DNA of 64,000 nt, from contig NZ_SGWY01000001.1 of assembly GCF_004216665.1 (NCBI RefSeq), positions 372,001 to 436,000 of the forward strand. Reading direction: 5' to 3'. Origin of the DNA: Agromyces ramosus. GTDB lineage: Bacteria; Actinomycetota; Actinomycetes; Actinomycetales; Microbacteriaceae. The position numbers were made by a program, and so were the translations under genes. A model generated the notes under the pieces. That model made no database searches and was not told the origin of the DNA. It saw only the letters and a list, made by a program, of their open reading frames with translations. Shown piece after piece: positions 20,756 to 28,807 of the stretch (position 1 is its first letter; every line of letters starts with the position of its first letter).

Positions 20756-21346
20756 GTGAACAGACTCTCAAGCTTCGCACGACAGGTGTACGACCGACTG
20801 ATCCGCTATGCGATCAAGTTCGGGATCGTGGGCATCCTCGCCTACCTCGTCGACGTCCTCGTCTTCAACCTCCTCCGCATCGGGGTGTTCGGCACGGGCA
20901 CCTGGTTCCAGTCCCCGCTGGGCGCCACCGTCGTCTCGGTGACGGTCTCCACGGTGTTCGCCTGGGTCGGCAACCGCTACTGGACGTTCCGCGAGCACCG
21001 ACGGAAGAACTACCTGCTCGAGCTCGTGGAGTACGGCGCGGTGGCGGTGGTCGGCCTCGGCATCAACCTCGCCTGCGTCTGGATCTCGCACTACGTGCTC
21101 GGGTTCGATTCGCTGCTCGCCGACAACATCAGCCGCAACATCATCGGGGTCGGGCTCGCGACGCTGTTCCGCTTCCTCATGTACCGCTACTGGGTGTACG
21201 GGACCCACCGCAAGGACGGACTCAGCGCGATCGAGTCCCGCCGCGCCGAGGCCGCCGCGATGTCCATCTTCGAGGACGATGCATCCGCGACGACCGATGC
21301 CTCGTCGCTCGACGAGCCGAGCGAACGGCGCGTCGGCGGGCCATGA
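20756..21346 (+). CDS. GtrA-like membrane protein, first of two tandem paralogues
   Basis: From GTG 20756 the protein has 196 residues with four hydrophobic helices (about 18-40, 52-72, 93-113, 120-145). IRYAIKFGIVGILAYLVDVLVFN, GNRYWTFREHRRKNY and FRFLMYRYWVYG are GtrA/DPMS3 motifs. GtrA proteins are thought to flip or position polyprenyl-phosphate sugars. The acidic C-terminal tail is not conserved in the family. The start could also be TTG 20747; neither has a strong ribosome site. A TAGACT box at 20700-20705 is a possible promoter. It overlaps the next gene by 4 bases. Confidence 0.82.
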   Translation: MNRLSSFARQVYDRLIRYAIKFGIVGILAYLVDVLVFNLLRIGVFGTGTWFQSPLGATVVSVTVSTVFAWVGNRYWTFREHRRKNYLLELVEYGAVAVVGLGINLACVWISHYVLGFDSLLADNISRNIIGVGLATLFRFLMYRYWVYGTHRKDGLSAIESRRAEAAAMSIFEDDASATTDASSLDEPSERRVGGP

Positions 21347-21978
21347 GCCCCACGGCGGGCAGCGCCCTCGCGAAGCTCTGGCACGGGCTGCTGGCCTACG
21401 CCGTGAAGTTCGGCGTCGTCGGGCTAATCGGGCTCGTGATCGACGTGGCGCTGTTCAACCTGCTCCGGCTGGGCGTGTTCGGCGAGGGCCACTGGGCGCA
21501 GTCGGCGCTGGGTGCGAAGACGATCTCCACGAGTGTCGCGATCGTGTTCAACTGGCTCGGCAACCGGTACTGGACCTTCCGCCGCCATCGTCGCCGCAAC
21601 TACGTGCGCGAGTTCATGGAGTACCTGATCGTCTCGCTCGGCGGAATGCTCATCGCGCTCGCGTGCCTCTGGGTCAGCCACCACTGGCTCGGGCTGACGA
21701 GCATCGTCGCCGACAACGTCGCGACGAACGTGGTCGGCCTCGCACTCGGCACCGCGTTCCGCTTCCTGCTCTACCGCTACTGGGTCTACGGCCACCATCG
21801 GGCCGACGGGCTCTCCAACCTCGACCGGGTCGAGGAGGCCCAGCGGGCGATCTTCGAGGAACCCGACGCGACGACGGATGCCGCGCCCGACGCCGTGGGC
21901 GAGGTGCCCGCCGCTACTCCGCGTCCGTCTCAGCCGTCGGCTGGAACCACGGCGGGTACACCGCCACGCGCGTCCTGA
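21343..21978 (+). CDS. GtrA-like membrane protein, second of two tandem paralogues
   Basis: A 211-residue protein with the same four-helix plan as its neighbour and close residue identity: AYAVKFGVVGLIGLVIDVALFNLLRLGVFG, GNRYWTFRRHRRRNY and FRFLLYRYWVYG align without large gaps. The start ATG overlaps the stop of the first copy (ATGA), so the pair is translationally coupled. The C-terminal 45 residues are Pro/Ala/Thr-rich. The last 65 bases overlap the 3' end of the DarT-like gene on the other strand. The tandem pair may form a heteromer (inference). Confidence 0.82.
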   Translation: MSPTAGSALAKLWHGLLAYAVKFGVVGLIGLVIDVALFNLLRLGVFGEGHWAQSALGAKTISTSVAIVFNWLGNRYWTFRRHRRRNYVREFMEYLIVSLGGMLIALACLWVSHHWLGLTSIVADNVATNVVGLALGTAFRFLLYRYWVYGHHRADGLSNLDRVEEAQRAIFEEPDATTDAAPDAVGEVPAATPRPSQPSAGTTAGTPPRAS

Positions 21979-22801
21979 GCCCGACGGCGTCGAGGGCCGT
22001 GCGCACGCGGTCGCGCACGCGATCGTTGCCCACGGCGATGAGCAGCACGCGCTCGAGCGGGAGGCATTCGTGCACGAGGAACTCCGCCGCCAGCAGGCGG
22101 GCCCCGTCCTCCTCGCGGTGCAGTCGCTGCAGCATCCGGAGCACATCCGGCCAGGCGGATGCCGCCGCGACGCCGCCGGCCGCGGCATCCGCATCGGTGA
22201 CGACGACCGCGCCGACCGTGTCGGTGCGCGCGCCGACCGCCCCCGCGACGGAGCCGACGAGGATGACGTGGTCGGCGGGCTGCCGCTCCACCGCGCCCTC
22301 CGCGAGGCGGGGATCGGGGGTTCCGGTGCGCACGGCGTTCCAGACGTGCGCGTCGGTGGAGAGCAGGAACGGCACGTAGTCGGCCACGACCGCGTCGAGC
22401 CCGTCGATCGGAGCCGTGCGGCGGAACTCGCGAGCGGCGGGCGCCGACACGTCGACGACCGGCGCGGCGCCGGCCAGGTCGGCGAGGACCGCACCCTCCC
22501 CGAGGATCGGGGCGATGTTGTCGACGTGGGTGACGTGGTAGATGCGCAGCGTCTTGGGGTCGATGGGCGCGTCGGCGAGCGAGGCGCCCGCGCGGGCGCT
22601 GCCGGCCACGCGCGGCGCGGGACGCGCGACACGCGTTCCGCCGGCGGTGCGGGTCCGCGCCGCCGTCACGACGGGCCTGGGCTCGGGCTCCTTCGGCGGG
22701 AAGCAGATGGCGCACAGGCCGTCGTCGAAACCGTGGATGCATTCGTCGGCCAAGTGGAACCCTTCATCGCGCGGCTCGCGCTCGGGGGCGCACGAGACCA
22801 C
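21914..22801 (-). CDS. DarT-like (DUF4433) ADP-ribosyltransferase-fold protein with Cys/His knuckle
   Basis: A 295-residue protein. Residues 21-33 (CIHGFDDGLCAIC) form a Cys/His knuckle likely to bind zinc. Residues 85-270 match the DarT/DUF4433 plan. IYHVTHVDNIAPILGEGAVL resembles the NAD-pocket opening of the family. DYVPFLLSTDAHVWNAVRTG resembles its substrate loop. AAEFLVHECLPLERVLLIAV has Glu240 where DarT has its catalytic Glu. DarT enzymes ADP-ribosylate thymidine in single-stranded DNA, normally restrained by a DarG macrodomain partner; no DarG gene is visible in the window. GTG 22801 is 6 bases from a TAACGT box. The family call is confident, the DNA-modifying activity is inference. 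Confidence 0.7.
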   Translation of the reverse strand: MVSCAPEREPRDEGFHLADECIHGFDDGLCAICFPPKEPEPRPVVTAARTRTAGGTRVARPAPRVAGSARAGASLADAPIDPKTLRIYHVTHVDNIAPILGEGAVLADLAGAAPVVDVSAPAAREFRRTAPIDGLDAVVADYVPFLLSTDAHVWNAVRTGTPDPRLAEGAVERQPADHVILVGSVAGAVGARTDTVGAVVVTDADAAAGGVAAASAWPDVLRMLQRLHREEDGARLLAAEFLVHECLPLERVLLIAVGNDRVRDRVRTALDAVGLRTRVAVYPPWFQPTAETDAE

Positions 22802-22807
22802 TCGTCT

Positions 22808-22813
22808 ACGTTA
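22808..22813 (-). promoter_or_regulatory. Start-adjacent -10 box of the DarT-like gene
   Basis: TAACGT on the minus strand, 6 bases before GTG 22801. It gives the gene its own leaderless-type promoter inside the short gap behind the PH-domain gene. Confidence 0.45.
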
Positions 22814-22848
22814 CGCCTCCGGGCGGATGTCGCGGCACCTGCCGTGGA

Positions 22849-23409
22849 TCAGCGGCCTCCCCACGCCACCGTGTCGCCGTCCGCCATCGACTGATCCGCC
22901 CTGCGACGGTCGGCGACGAGCGTGTGGGCCCCCTCCATCAGTTCGTGGAGCGCCGCCTGCACCTGGAACGGGTTCGGCACGTCCGCGATGACGAAGGGGT
23001 GCTCGTGGCCGGTGTTGATGCGCACGTCGCCGGAGCCGAACGTGCCCTGGATCCACGTGCGCCGCACGACCACGTCGTACCCGCGGCTGTGCAGGAGCTC
23101 CCGCCGCTCTCGGGCGAACACGCCGCGGCGCATGATGATGCGCCGGCTGGTGATCGTGGTGCGCCGCGTGAGCCATGCGAGGAACGGCAGGAGGCAGCCG
23201 AACAGCACGACCAGCAGCGTGACCGCGCCCACCGCCAGCCGTTGCCAGAGCTCGGGCAGCACGAGGAGCGCATAGGTCGCAGCACCAGCGGTGGCCATGA
23301 GCAGCAGGACCGGGAGGATGAGCACTCGCGCGTGCCGCCGGAGGCGGGCGACGACGCGCTCAGCGGGTCCTGCAGGCTGGGCGACAGCCTTGCTCGCGGC
23401 TGGGCTCAT
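22849..23409 (-). CDS. PH-domain (bPH2) membrane protein
   Basis: A 186-residue protein with two adjacent transmembrane helices (about 30-52 and 57-80). A bacterial PH domain follows: TTITSRRIIMRRGVFARERRELLHSRGYDV and then GDVRINTG. This is the YdbS/YdbT-like family; its function is unclear. ATG 23409 is chosen for MSPAASKAV; the frame continues upstream into birA without a better start. It lies 7 bases behind birA in the same direction. The position next to birA and a GtrA gene is shared with mycobacteria (recalled Rv3277-Rv3279c). Confidence 0.8.
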   Translation of the reverse strand: MSPAASKAVAQPAGPAERVVARLRRHARVLILPVLLLMATAGAATYALLVLPELWQRLAVGAVTLLVVLFGCLLPFLAWLTRRTTITSRRIIMRRGVFARERRELLHSRGYDVVVRRTWIQGTFGSGDVRINTGHEHPFVIADVPNPFQVQAALHELMEGAHTLVADRRRADQSMADGDTVAWGGR

Positions 23410-23416
23410 ACGCCCA

Positions 23417-24262
23417 TTAATACCGCAGGTGCGTGACGTCGCCCGCGGCGACAGACTGGGCCTCCCCATTCCGGTCGCGCACGACGAGGCGGCCGTCGCG
23501 GTCGAGGCGCTCGGCGACGCCGAGGAGTTCCCGATCGCCGGGGAGCTCCACGCGCACCTCGGAGCCGAGGGTGCCGCAGACCCCGCTCACGCGGTCGGCG
23601 ATGCCGCTCGCGGCGGCATCCGCGCCATGCTCGGAGAACGCGCGGAGGAGGCCGAGGAACGTGCCGAGGTAGTCGGCCAGCACTGCATCGGCATCGGGCT
23701 GCACGCCGGTCACCAGCAGCAACGACGTCGACGCGAGGGTCGGCAGGTCGTGCTCGTCGAGGGTCAGGTTGAGGCCGGCCCCGACGACGACCGAGCCGGT
23801 GTCGGGGAGCAGCTCCGAGAGGATGCCGCAGACCTTGAACCCCGAGACGAGCACGTCGTTCGGCCACTTCAGCTCCACCTCCACGCCGCCGGTCTCGTCG
23901 TCCTCGGTCTCGACCCGGCGAGCGGATGCCGCGGCGTCGACGGCGCGGCGCACGGCCTCGGTCATGGCGGCGCCCGCGATGAGCGGGATCCATCCGTACC
24001 CCTCCGGCGGGAACGCCGCCCCGCCCGGCAGCTCGGGACGCACCAGCACCGAGATGGCGAGCGTCTTGCCGGTCGGCGCGAGCCACGTTCGCCCGAGCCG
24101 GCCCCGGCCGGCCGTCTGGTCGTCGGTGACGATGACCGAGCCGTGCGGCCAGCCGGCGGCCTCGGGGCCCGTCGCGGCGTCGCGCAGGTCGTCGTTGGTC
24201 GAGCCGGTCGAGGCGAGGAACTCGAGGCGGGGCACCGCCGCGCGGCTGAGCGGAAGGTCCAT
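23417..24262 (-). CDS. birA: Biotin--[acetyl-CoA-carboxylase] ligase
   Basis: This enzyme attaches biotin to the carrier lysine of AccA-type subunits via biotinyl-AMP. The 281-residue protein has STNDDL, the biotin loop QTAGRGRLGRTW, ELKWPNDVLV and GILSELL, then a C-terminal SH3-like cap. The N-terminal winged-helix domain found in E. coli BirA is absent, so this is a monofunctional ligase that does not regulate transcription, as usual in actinobacteria. ATG 24262 has GGGAG at 9 bases. Its target is probably the BCCP domain of AccA3 at 31674. Divergent from accD. Confidence 0.94.
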   Translation of the reverse strand: MDLPLSRAAVPRLEFLASTGSTNDDLRDAATGPEAAGWPHGSVIVTDDQTAGRGRLGRTWLAPTGKTLAISVLVRPELPGGAAFPPEGYGWIPLIAGAAMTEAVRRAVDAAASARRVETEDDETGGVEVELKWPNDVLVSGFKVCGILSELLPDTGSVVVGAGLNLTLDEHDLPTLASTSLLLVTGVQPDADAVLADYLGTFLGLLRAFSEHGADAAASGIADRVSGVCGTLGSEVRVELPGDRELLGVAERLDRDGRLVVRDRNGEAQSVAAGDVTHLRY

Positions 24263-24359
24263 GCCGACAGTCTCCCAGTTCCGCGCGTCACGGGAATGCA
24301 CCACGTCGGCGGGCGGATTTATAGGAAACCGTCAACGAACCGCCCCGGATGCTCGCCGG

Positions 24360-24365
24360 TAGAGT
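24360..24365 (+). promoter_or_regulatory. Start-adjacent -10 box of accD-accE
   Basis: TAGAGT followed by 7 bases and GTG 24373. It decides the start: an earlier GTG at 24364 overlaps the box and is unlikely to be used. No Shine-Dalgarno is present. Confidence 0.5.
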
Positions 24366-24372
24366 GAACGAC

Positions 24373-25971
24373 GTGACCGAAGCGACTGACGGCCCCGACC
24401 TCTCCACGACCGCGGGCAAGCTCGCCGACCTCAAGCAGCGCTATCACGAAGCCGTGACCGCCTCAGGCGAGGCGGCGATCGAGAAGCAGCACGCCAAGGG
24501 CAAGATGACGGCGCGCGAGCGCATCGCGGAGTTGCTCGATCCCGGCTCGTTCGTCGAGCTCGACGAGTTCGTGCGCCACCGCACGTACGCGTTCGGCATG
24601 GACGCGAAGCGCCCCTACGGCGACGCCGTCGTCACGGGCACGGGTACGATCCACGGCCGCCAGGTCGCCGTGTACTCGCAGGACTTCACGATCTTCGGCG
24701 GCTCGCTCGGCGAGGTCGCCGGCGAGAAGATCATCAAGGTCATGGAGCTCGCGCTGAAGACGGGCGTTCCGATCATCGGCATCCTCGACTCCGGCGGCGC
24801 GCGCATCCAGGAGGGCGTGGTCGCACTCGGCAAGTACGGCGAGATCTTCCGCCGCAACACCGCCGCGTCCGGCGTGATCCCGCAGATCTCGATCGTCTGC
24901 GGCCCTGCGGCGGGCGGCGCGGTCTACTCCCCCGCCCTGACCGATTTCGTGATCATGGTCGATAAGACGAGCCAGATGTTCGTCACCGGCCCCGACGTGA
25001 TCAAGACCGTCACCGGCGAGGACGTCGGCATGGAGGAGCTCGGCGGCGCGCTCACGCACAACACGATCTCGGGCGTCGCGCACTACCTCGCGAGCGACGA
25101 GTCCGACGCGCTCGACTACGCGCGCACCCTCATCTCGTTCCTGCCCGACAACAACATGTCGGATGCCCCGGTCTACGACGCCGACGTCGAGCTGGAGATC
25201 ACCGACGACGACCGCCGGCTCAACACGGTCATCCCCGATTCGCCCAACCAGCCGTACGACATGCACAGCGTCATCGAGGGGATCGTCGACCACGGCGACT
25301 TCCTCGAGGTGCAGCCGCTGTTCGCGCCGAACATCGTGGTGGGCTTCGCCCGCATCGAGGGCCGTTCGGTCGGCATCATCGCCAACCAGCCCAGCCAGAT
25401 GGCGGGCACGCTGAACATCGCGGCGGGCGAGAAGGCATCGCGCTTCGTGCGGTTCTGCGACGCGTTCTCGATCCCGATCCTGACGCTCGTCGACGTGCCG
25501 GGCTACCTCCCCGGCACCGACCAGGAGTGGACGGGCGTGATCCGCCGCGGCGCCAAGCTCCTGTACGCCTACGCCGAGGCGACCGTGCCGCTCGTCACCG
25601 TGATCACGCGAAAGGCATACGGCGGCGCTTACATCGTGATGGGCTCGAAGCAGCTCGGCGCCGACATCAACCTCGCCTGGCCCACCGCTGAGATCGCGGT
25701 GATGGGCGGCCAGGGCGCGGTGAACATCCTCTACCGCGGCGAGATCAGGCGTGCCGAGGAGGCGGGCGAGGATGTCGCGGCGGTGCGCACGAAGCTCGCG
25801 AACGAGTACACCTACAACGTCGCCTCGCCGTTCCTCGCCGCGGAGCGCGGTGAGCTCGACGGCGTCATCGAACCGGCCGCCACCCGCGTCGCGGTCGTGA
25901 AGGCGCTCAGGGCGCTGCGCACCAAGCGCGCGAGCCTGCCGCCGAAGAAGCACGGGAACATCCCGCTCTAG
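24373..25971 (+). CDS. accD5: Acyl-CoA carboxylase beta (carboxyltransferase) subunit
   Basis: This subunit transfers CO2 from carboxybiotin to acetyl- or propionyl-CoA. The 532-residue protein carries two crotonase-like halves with oxyanion-hole glycines: [12 protein letters not shown] and [14 protein letters not shown] in the N-half, then [14 protein letters not shown] and [14 protein letters not shown] in the C-half. It ends KKHGNIPL, the standard AccD/PccB terminus. The Asp/Ile position that sets acyl preference lies in the C-half and cannot be read with certainty by eye. accE follows after 8 bases, and the alpha subunit lies 5.7 kb downstream. Confidence 0.93.
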   Translation: MTEATDGPDLSTTAGKLADLKQRYHEAVTASGEAAIEKQHAKGKMTARERIAELLDPGSFVELDEFVRHRTYAFGMDAKRPYGDAVVTGTGTIHGRQVAVYSQDFTIFGGSLGEVAGEKIIKVMELALKTGVPIIGILDSGGARIQEGVVALGKYGEIFRRNTAASGVIPQISIVCGPAAGGAVYSPALTDFVIMVDKTSQMFVTGPDVIKTVTGEDVGMEELGGALTHNTISGVAHYLASDESDALDYARTLISFLPDNNMSDAPVYDADVELEITDDDRRLNTVIPDSPNQPYDMHSVIEGIVDHGDFLEVQPLFAPNIVVGFARIEGRSVGIIANQPSQMAGTLNIAAGEKASRFVRFCDAFSIPILTLVDVPGYLPGTDQEWTGVIRRGAKLLYAYAEATVPLVTVITRKAYGGAYIVMGSKQLGADINLAWPTAEIAVMGGQGAVNILYRGEIRRAEEAGEDVAAVRTKLANEYTYNVASPFLAAERGELDGVIEPAATRVAVVKALRALRTKRASLPPKKHGNIPL

Positions 25972-25979
25972 GGGGAGAC

Positions 25980-26237
25980 ATGGTCGACGACATTCCCGCC
26001 GGCGGGGCCGGCACCGATGAGGCCGACCCGCGCGCCGCGGCCATCCGCTTCGTCACGCGCGACATCAGCGACGAGGAGGCCGCGGCCGTGACCGCCGTGC
26101 TGCTCGCCACGCTCGATGAGACGACTGTCGCGGCATCCGTCGCCGAGCCCGCTCGCAACGCCTGGGTGCAGAGCGCGGGCGCACTGCGCAGCCCGCTCGC
26201 CGTCGGGCCGGGCGCGTGGGGCCGCACCGGACGCTGA
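25980..26237 (+). CDS. accE: Acyl-CoA carboxylase epsilon subunit
   Basis: An 85-residue protein. The central IRFVTRDISDEEAAAVTAVLLA and the C-terminal NAWVQSAGALRSPLAVGPGAWG are the actinobacterial AccE/PccE signature (RGNPTDEE-like core followed by a W-S...R/L-R motif). Epsilon subunits bridge alpha and beta rings and raise holoenzyme activity. It lies 8 bases behind accD with AGGGGGAG in front of ATG 25980. The gene after it in many actinobacteria is maf; here a kinase module and an RNA methyltransferase intervene. Confidence 0.88.
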   Translation: MVDDIPAGGAGTDEADPRAAAIRFVTRDISDEEAAAVTAVLLATLDETTVAASVAEPARNAWVQSAGALRSPLAVGPGAWGRTGR

Positions 26238-26435
26238 AACTCGAGCGGTGTCCCCCGTTTTCACAGGGTTCGAACGCCGCTGATGCGGCGGAATCGGCCG
26301 CAACGTTGGTTGGAGCCTGAATCGAGGACATTCCATGTCCCCCGAATCCATGCCTGTCCTCCGAAATGATGACTTTTGCGTTCCCGACCGGGTGCGCCAA
26401 TATGGATATCGCAGGCTCCTTTGGGAGTCGCCACC
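26238..26435 (+). other. AT-richer intergenic segment with a doubtful 38-codon ORF
   Basis: This part of the 326-base gap between the accE and kinase stop codons is clearly less GC-rich than its surroundings (for example around 26360-26410). A frame from ATG 26335 (GAGGA 6 bases upstream) to TAA 26451 encodes 38 residues. Its codons (AAT, TAT, TTT, GGA) are unlike local genes and it ends inside a hairpin loop, so I doubt it is coding. No tRNA or known riboswitch is seen. Confidence 0.3.
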
Positions 26436-26459
26436 GTCACCGGTCGGGTAACCGGTGAC
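26436..26459. terminator. 9-bp inverted repeat downstream of accE
   Basis: GTCACCGGT, loop CGGGTA, ACCGGTGAC: a perfect 9-bp stem with a 6-base loop and no T-tract. It may be a terminator or operator in the convergent gap. Confidence 0.45.
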
Positions 26460-26512
26460 CGTTGGGGGCGAGTCAGGGCGATATTCGGGTTGTCGCCGTG
26501 GCTCGGGCTTGA

Positions 26513-26541
26513 TGGGGGGTCGATCGCTGATCGGCCCCCCA
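26513..26541. terminator. Very stable bidirectional hairpin between accE and the kinase module
   Basis: Arms 26513-26525 and 26529-26541 pair over 13 bp with one G-U and enclose the triloop GCT. Six consecutive G-C pairs lie at the base. There is no T-tract, as is common for high-GC actinobacterial terminators. It sits 24 bases beyond the stop of the minus-strand kinase partner and serves both converging units. Confidence 0.65.
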
Positions 26542-26564
26542 CCTCATGTGTGCGGCGCCCCCGC

Positions 26565-27572
26565 TCAGGTCCGTGGGATCTCCAGCCAGAACTCGACCTC
26601 GAGGTCGTCGGTGTTCTCCGACGCCACGGCGCCCTCGGGCTCGCGGAGTCCGACGACCGTCACGGCCACCGCCGACCCCTCGGCCGCCGTCCGCGCGATG
26701 ATCCGATCGGCGCTGGATCGTGCGACCGCCTCCGCGAGGCGCGAGAGCACGCGGTCCCTGGCGGTCTCGTCGAGGTCGTCGATGCCGCCCTCGTCGAGGA
26801 GCGTGACGATCGTGCCGCGCTCGCGCGCGTGCTGCACCTCGACGCGGACGGCGTCGGTGAGCAGCATCCGGCCTCGGATCTCGTCGCGGATCGCGGCCTC
26901 GAGCATGCGGCACTCGCGCCGCTGCGCCACGGTGAGGTCCCCGCCGCGGTCGGCGATGCGGCGCAGCATGGGGGCGGCGATGCGGTTCGTCTGCGCGAGC
27001 CGCATCCGGCCCTCGAACAGGTGGGCGTCCTGCGCGGCCTGCCACGCGGCCGCCTCGCGCTCGGCCTGGGCATAGCGCCGGGTCTCGCGTGCGGCGGTGG
27101 TGAGCGCGCTCGTCAGCATGTGCGCGATGGCCACCCAGACGATGCTGCCGATGACGCCGATCGTGCCGAGCGAGAGCGGGCCCGCCCACACGACGCTCTG
27201 CACGGCGAGCGCGATGACCCCGAGCCACGCGGCGGCGAGCTGGCGCCGGGCGGCGGCGATGGTCATGAGCGTGCCGACCGCGGCCACGTACCAGGTGGCG
27301 TAGCTGTTGTCGGCGTCGGGGTCGAGCTGGCTCGTGACGAGCAGTGGGAGCACGATGCTCACGGCGAGGTCGAACGCGGCGAGCCAGTCGGGCATGCGCA
27401 CGCGCTTCGCCGGCCACAGGCTCGCGGCCGTCGCCACCGTGTAGAGCACCAGCGCGACCACGGTCGGCCACGGCGAGCGCGGCACGTCGAGCGTGTAGAT
27501 CCCGAGCACGACGTGGTAGGCGGAGAAGAGCGCGCCGAGCACGAGGAGCAGCCAGCGAGGGACGGCGATCAT
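26565..27572 (-). CDS. Membrane protein with degenerate kinase-like C-terminus (sensor partner)
   Basis: A 335-residue protein. About six hydrophobic helices fill the first 180 residues, like the membrane domain of the preceding kinase. A helical linker rich in Arg and Glu follows. The C-terminal 120 residues resemble a GHKL fold by order (AVRVEVQHARERGTIVTL, then LSRLAEAVARSSADRIIAR, then VAVTVVGL). There is no phospho-acceptor His, no Asn in the N-box and no DxGxG motif. I read it as a pseudokinase or co-sensor. ATG 27572 overlaps the kinase stop by 4 bases, so the two are made together. Confidence 0.6.
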   Translation of the reverse strand: MIAVPRWLLLVLGALFSAYHVVLGIYTLDVPRSPWPTVVALVLYTVATAASLWPAKRVRMPDWLAAFDLAVSIVLPLLVTSQLDPDADNSYATWYVAAVGTLMTIAAARRQLAAAWLGVIALAVQSVVWAGPLSLGTIGVIGSIVWVAIAHMLTSALTTAARETRRYAQAEREAAAWQAAQDAHLFEGRMRLAQTNRIAAPMLRRIADRGGDLTVAQRRECRMLEAAIRDEIRGRMLLTDAVRVEVQHARERGTIVTLLDEGGIDDLDETARDRVLSRLAEAVARSSADRIIARTAAEGSAVAVTVVGLREPEGAVASENTDDLEVEFWLEIPRT

Positions 27573-28807
27573 GCGCCGCCCCCGACCTCGGCGGCGGGCC
27601 ACGCGACCGTGACCGTGGTGCCGTGGCCCGGCTGCGAGCGGATCTCGGTGGCGCCGCCGACGTTCGCGATCCGCTCCTCGATCGAGACGCGGAGCCCGAG
27701 CCGCTCGTCGGGCACCTCGTGGCGATCGAAGCCGACGCCGTCGTCGGCGACCTCGATGACGCATCCGCCCCCGCGGACGCCGCGGATCCGCAGCTCGCGG
27801 CGGGTGGCGTGGCCCGGCCCGTCGGCGTGCTGCATGCTGTTCACCATCGCCTGCACGGCCGCGGAGTAGAGCGCGTCGACGGCCTCGACCGGCAGCTCGA
27901 CGCCGCCCGCGTTCACGACCCGCACGGTGAACGGAGCGGAGAACGTCGTGAGCGCCGCCCGCAGGCGCCGGACGAGCACCGGGAGGCCCACCGTGTCGAG
28001 CGCCCCCGGACCCTCGGCAGCGGCCTCGTCGAGGCGCTTCACGGCGTCACGGGCCATGCGCGCCGCCAGCGCCTGCTCCTCGGGCGAATCGGCGGCCGCC
28101 GCCGACAGCAGGGTCGTCAGCACGCTGTCGTGCACCAGGGCATCGACCTTGACGCGCTCGTTCTCGGTCGCGTGCTGCCGGGCGGCGACGTCGTAGCGCT
28201 GGAGCGCGGCCTCCTGTGCGCTGTCCACGGCCTCGGCGGCCTGCCGCAGCATCGTGACGATGATGAGCACCACGCTGCCGAGGATGACGGCGTACATCGC
28301 GTCGAGCACCGCGAGCAGCGGCGGGGAGCCGCCGCCGGCCGGCAGGAGCCGGATCACGCCGTAGAACGCCGGCACCACGATCGTGTAGCCGGCGGCGATG
28401 GGCGTGGGCAGCGCGACGACGGCCGCTGTGGTGGCGACCGTGCAGATGTAGTAGAGCCACGGCGTCTCGCCCTCCATCGCCGCGGGGTCCGCGACGATGA
28501 ACGGCCACGCCGCGAGGGCGAGTGCATAGAGCACCGCGAACGCGAGCGCGGCGACGCGCACGGCGACCTTGGCGATGGAGGCGACGGCGAGGGCCGCCAT
28601 GGCGCCGTAGAGGACGGCCATCAGGGCGGGCCCGGCCCCCTCGACGAGCGCCGAGGACTGCTCCAGCGCGAGCGGCAGCGTCTGGGCCCCGAACACGAGC
28701 CCGAACAGGCCGAGCGCGCGGCCGGAGACCGTCTCGACCTGGGCACGCGTCACGGCGGCCCGACGACGCGTCGCGAGCCGCGCGACCCGCCATTCAGCGG
28801 CGGGCAT
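27569..28807 (-). CDS. Sensor histidine kinase (NarL/LiaS-like group)
   Basis: A 412-residue protein with about six transmembrane helices (residues 30-190) and a cytoplasmic kinase core. The phospho-acceptor is probably His226 in VDALVHDSVLTTLL. The ATPase domain has an N-box (AAVQAMVNSMQHA), a G1 box DDGVGFD and a G2 region GLRVSIEERI/GHGTTV. It should phosphorylate the response regulator encoded just upstream, whose stop overlaps this gene by 14 bases. The signal is unknown; few extracytoplasmic residues are available, so an intramembrane or cell-envelope cue is plausible. Confidence 0.82.
   Translation of the reverse strand: MPAAEWRVARLATRRRAAVTRAQVETVSGRALGLFGLVFGAQTLPLALEQSSALVEGAGPALMAVLYGAMAALAVASIAKVAVRVAALAFAVLYALALAAWPFIVADPAAMEGETPWLYYICTVATTAAVVALPTPIAAGYTIVVPAFYGVIRLLPAGGGSPPLLAVLDAMYAVILGSVVLIIVTMLRQAAEAVDSAQEAALQRYDVAARQHATENERVKVDALVHDSVLTTLLSAAAADSPEEQALAARMARDAVKRLDEAAAEGPGALDTVGLPVLVRRLRAALTTFSAPFTVRVVNAGGVELPVEAVDALYSAAVQAMVNSMQHADGPGHATRRELRIRGVRGGGCVIEVADDGVGFDRHEVPDERLGLRVSIEERIANVGGATEIRSQPGHGTTVTVAWPAAEVGGGA

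Noticed and set aside
21914..24262. Complete DarTG toxin-antitoxin pair
   Set aside because: The gene upstream encodes a PH-domain membrane protein and the next is birA; neither has a macrodomain.
26335..26451. 38-codon gene behind accE
   Set aside because: Codon use is unlike all neighbours and the frame ends in a terminator loop; kept only as part of the gap description.
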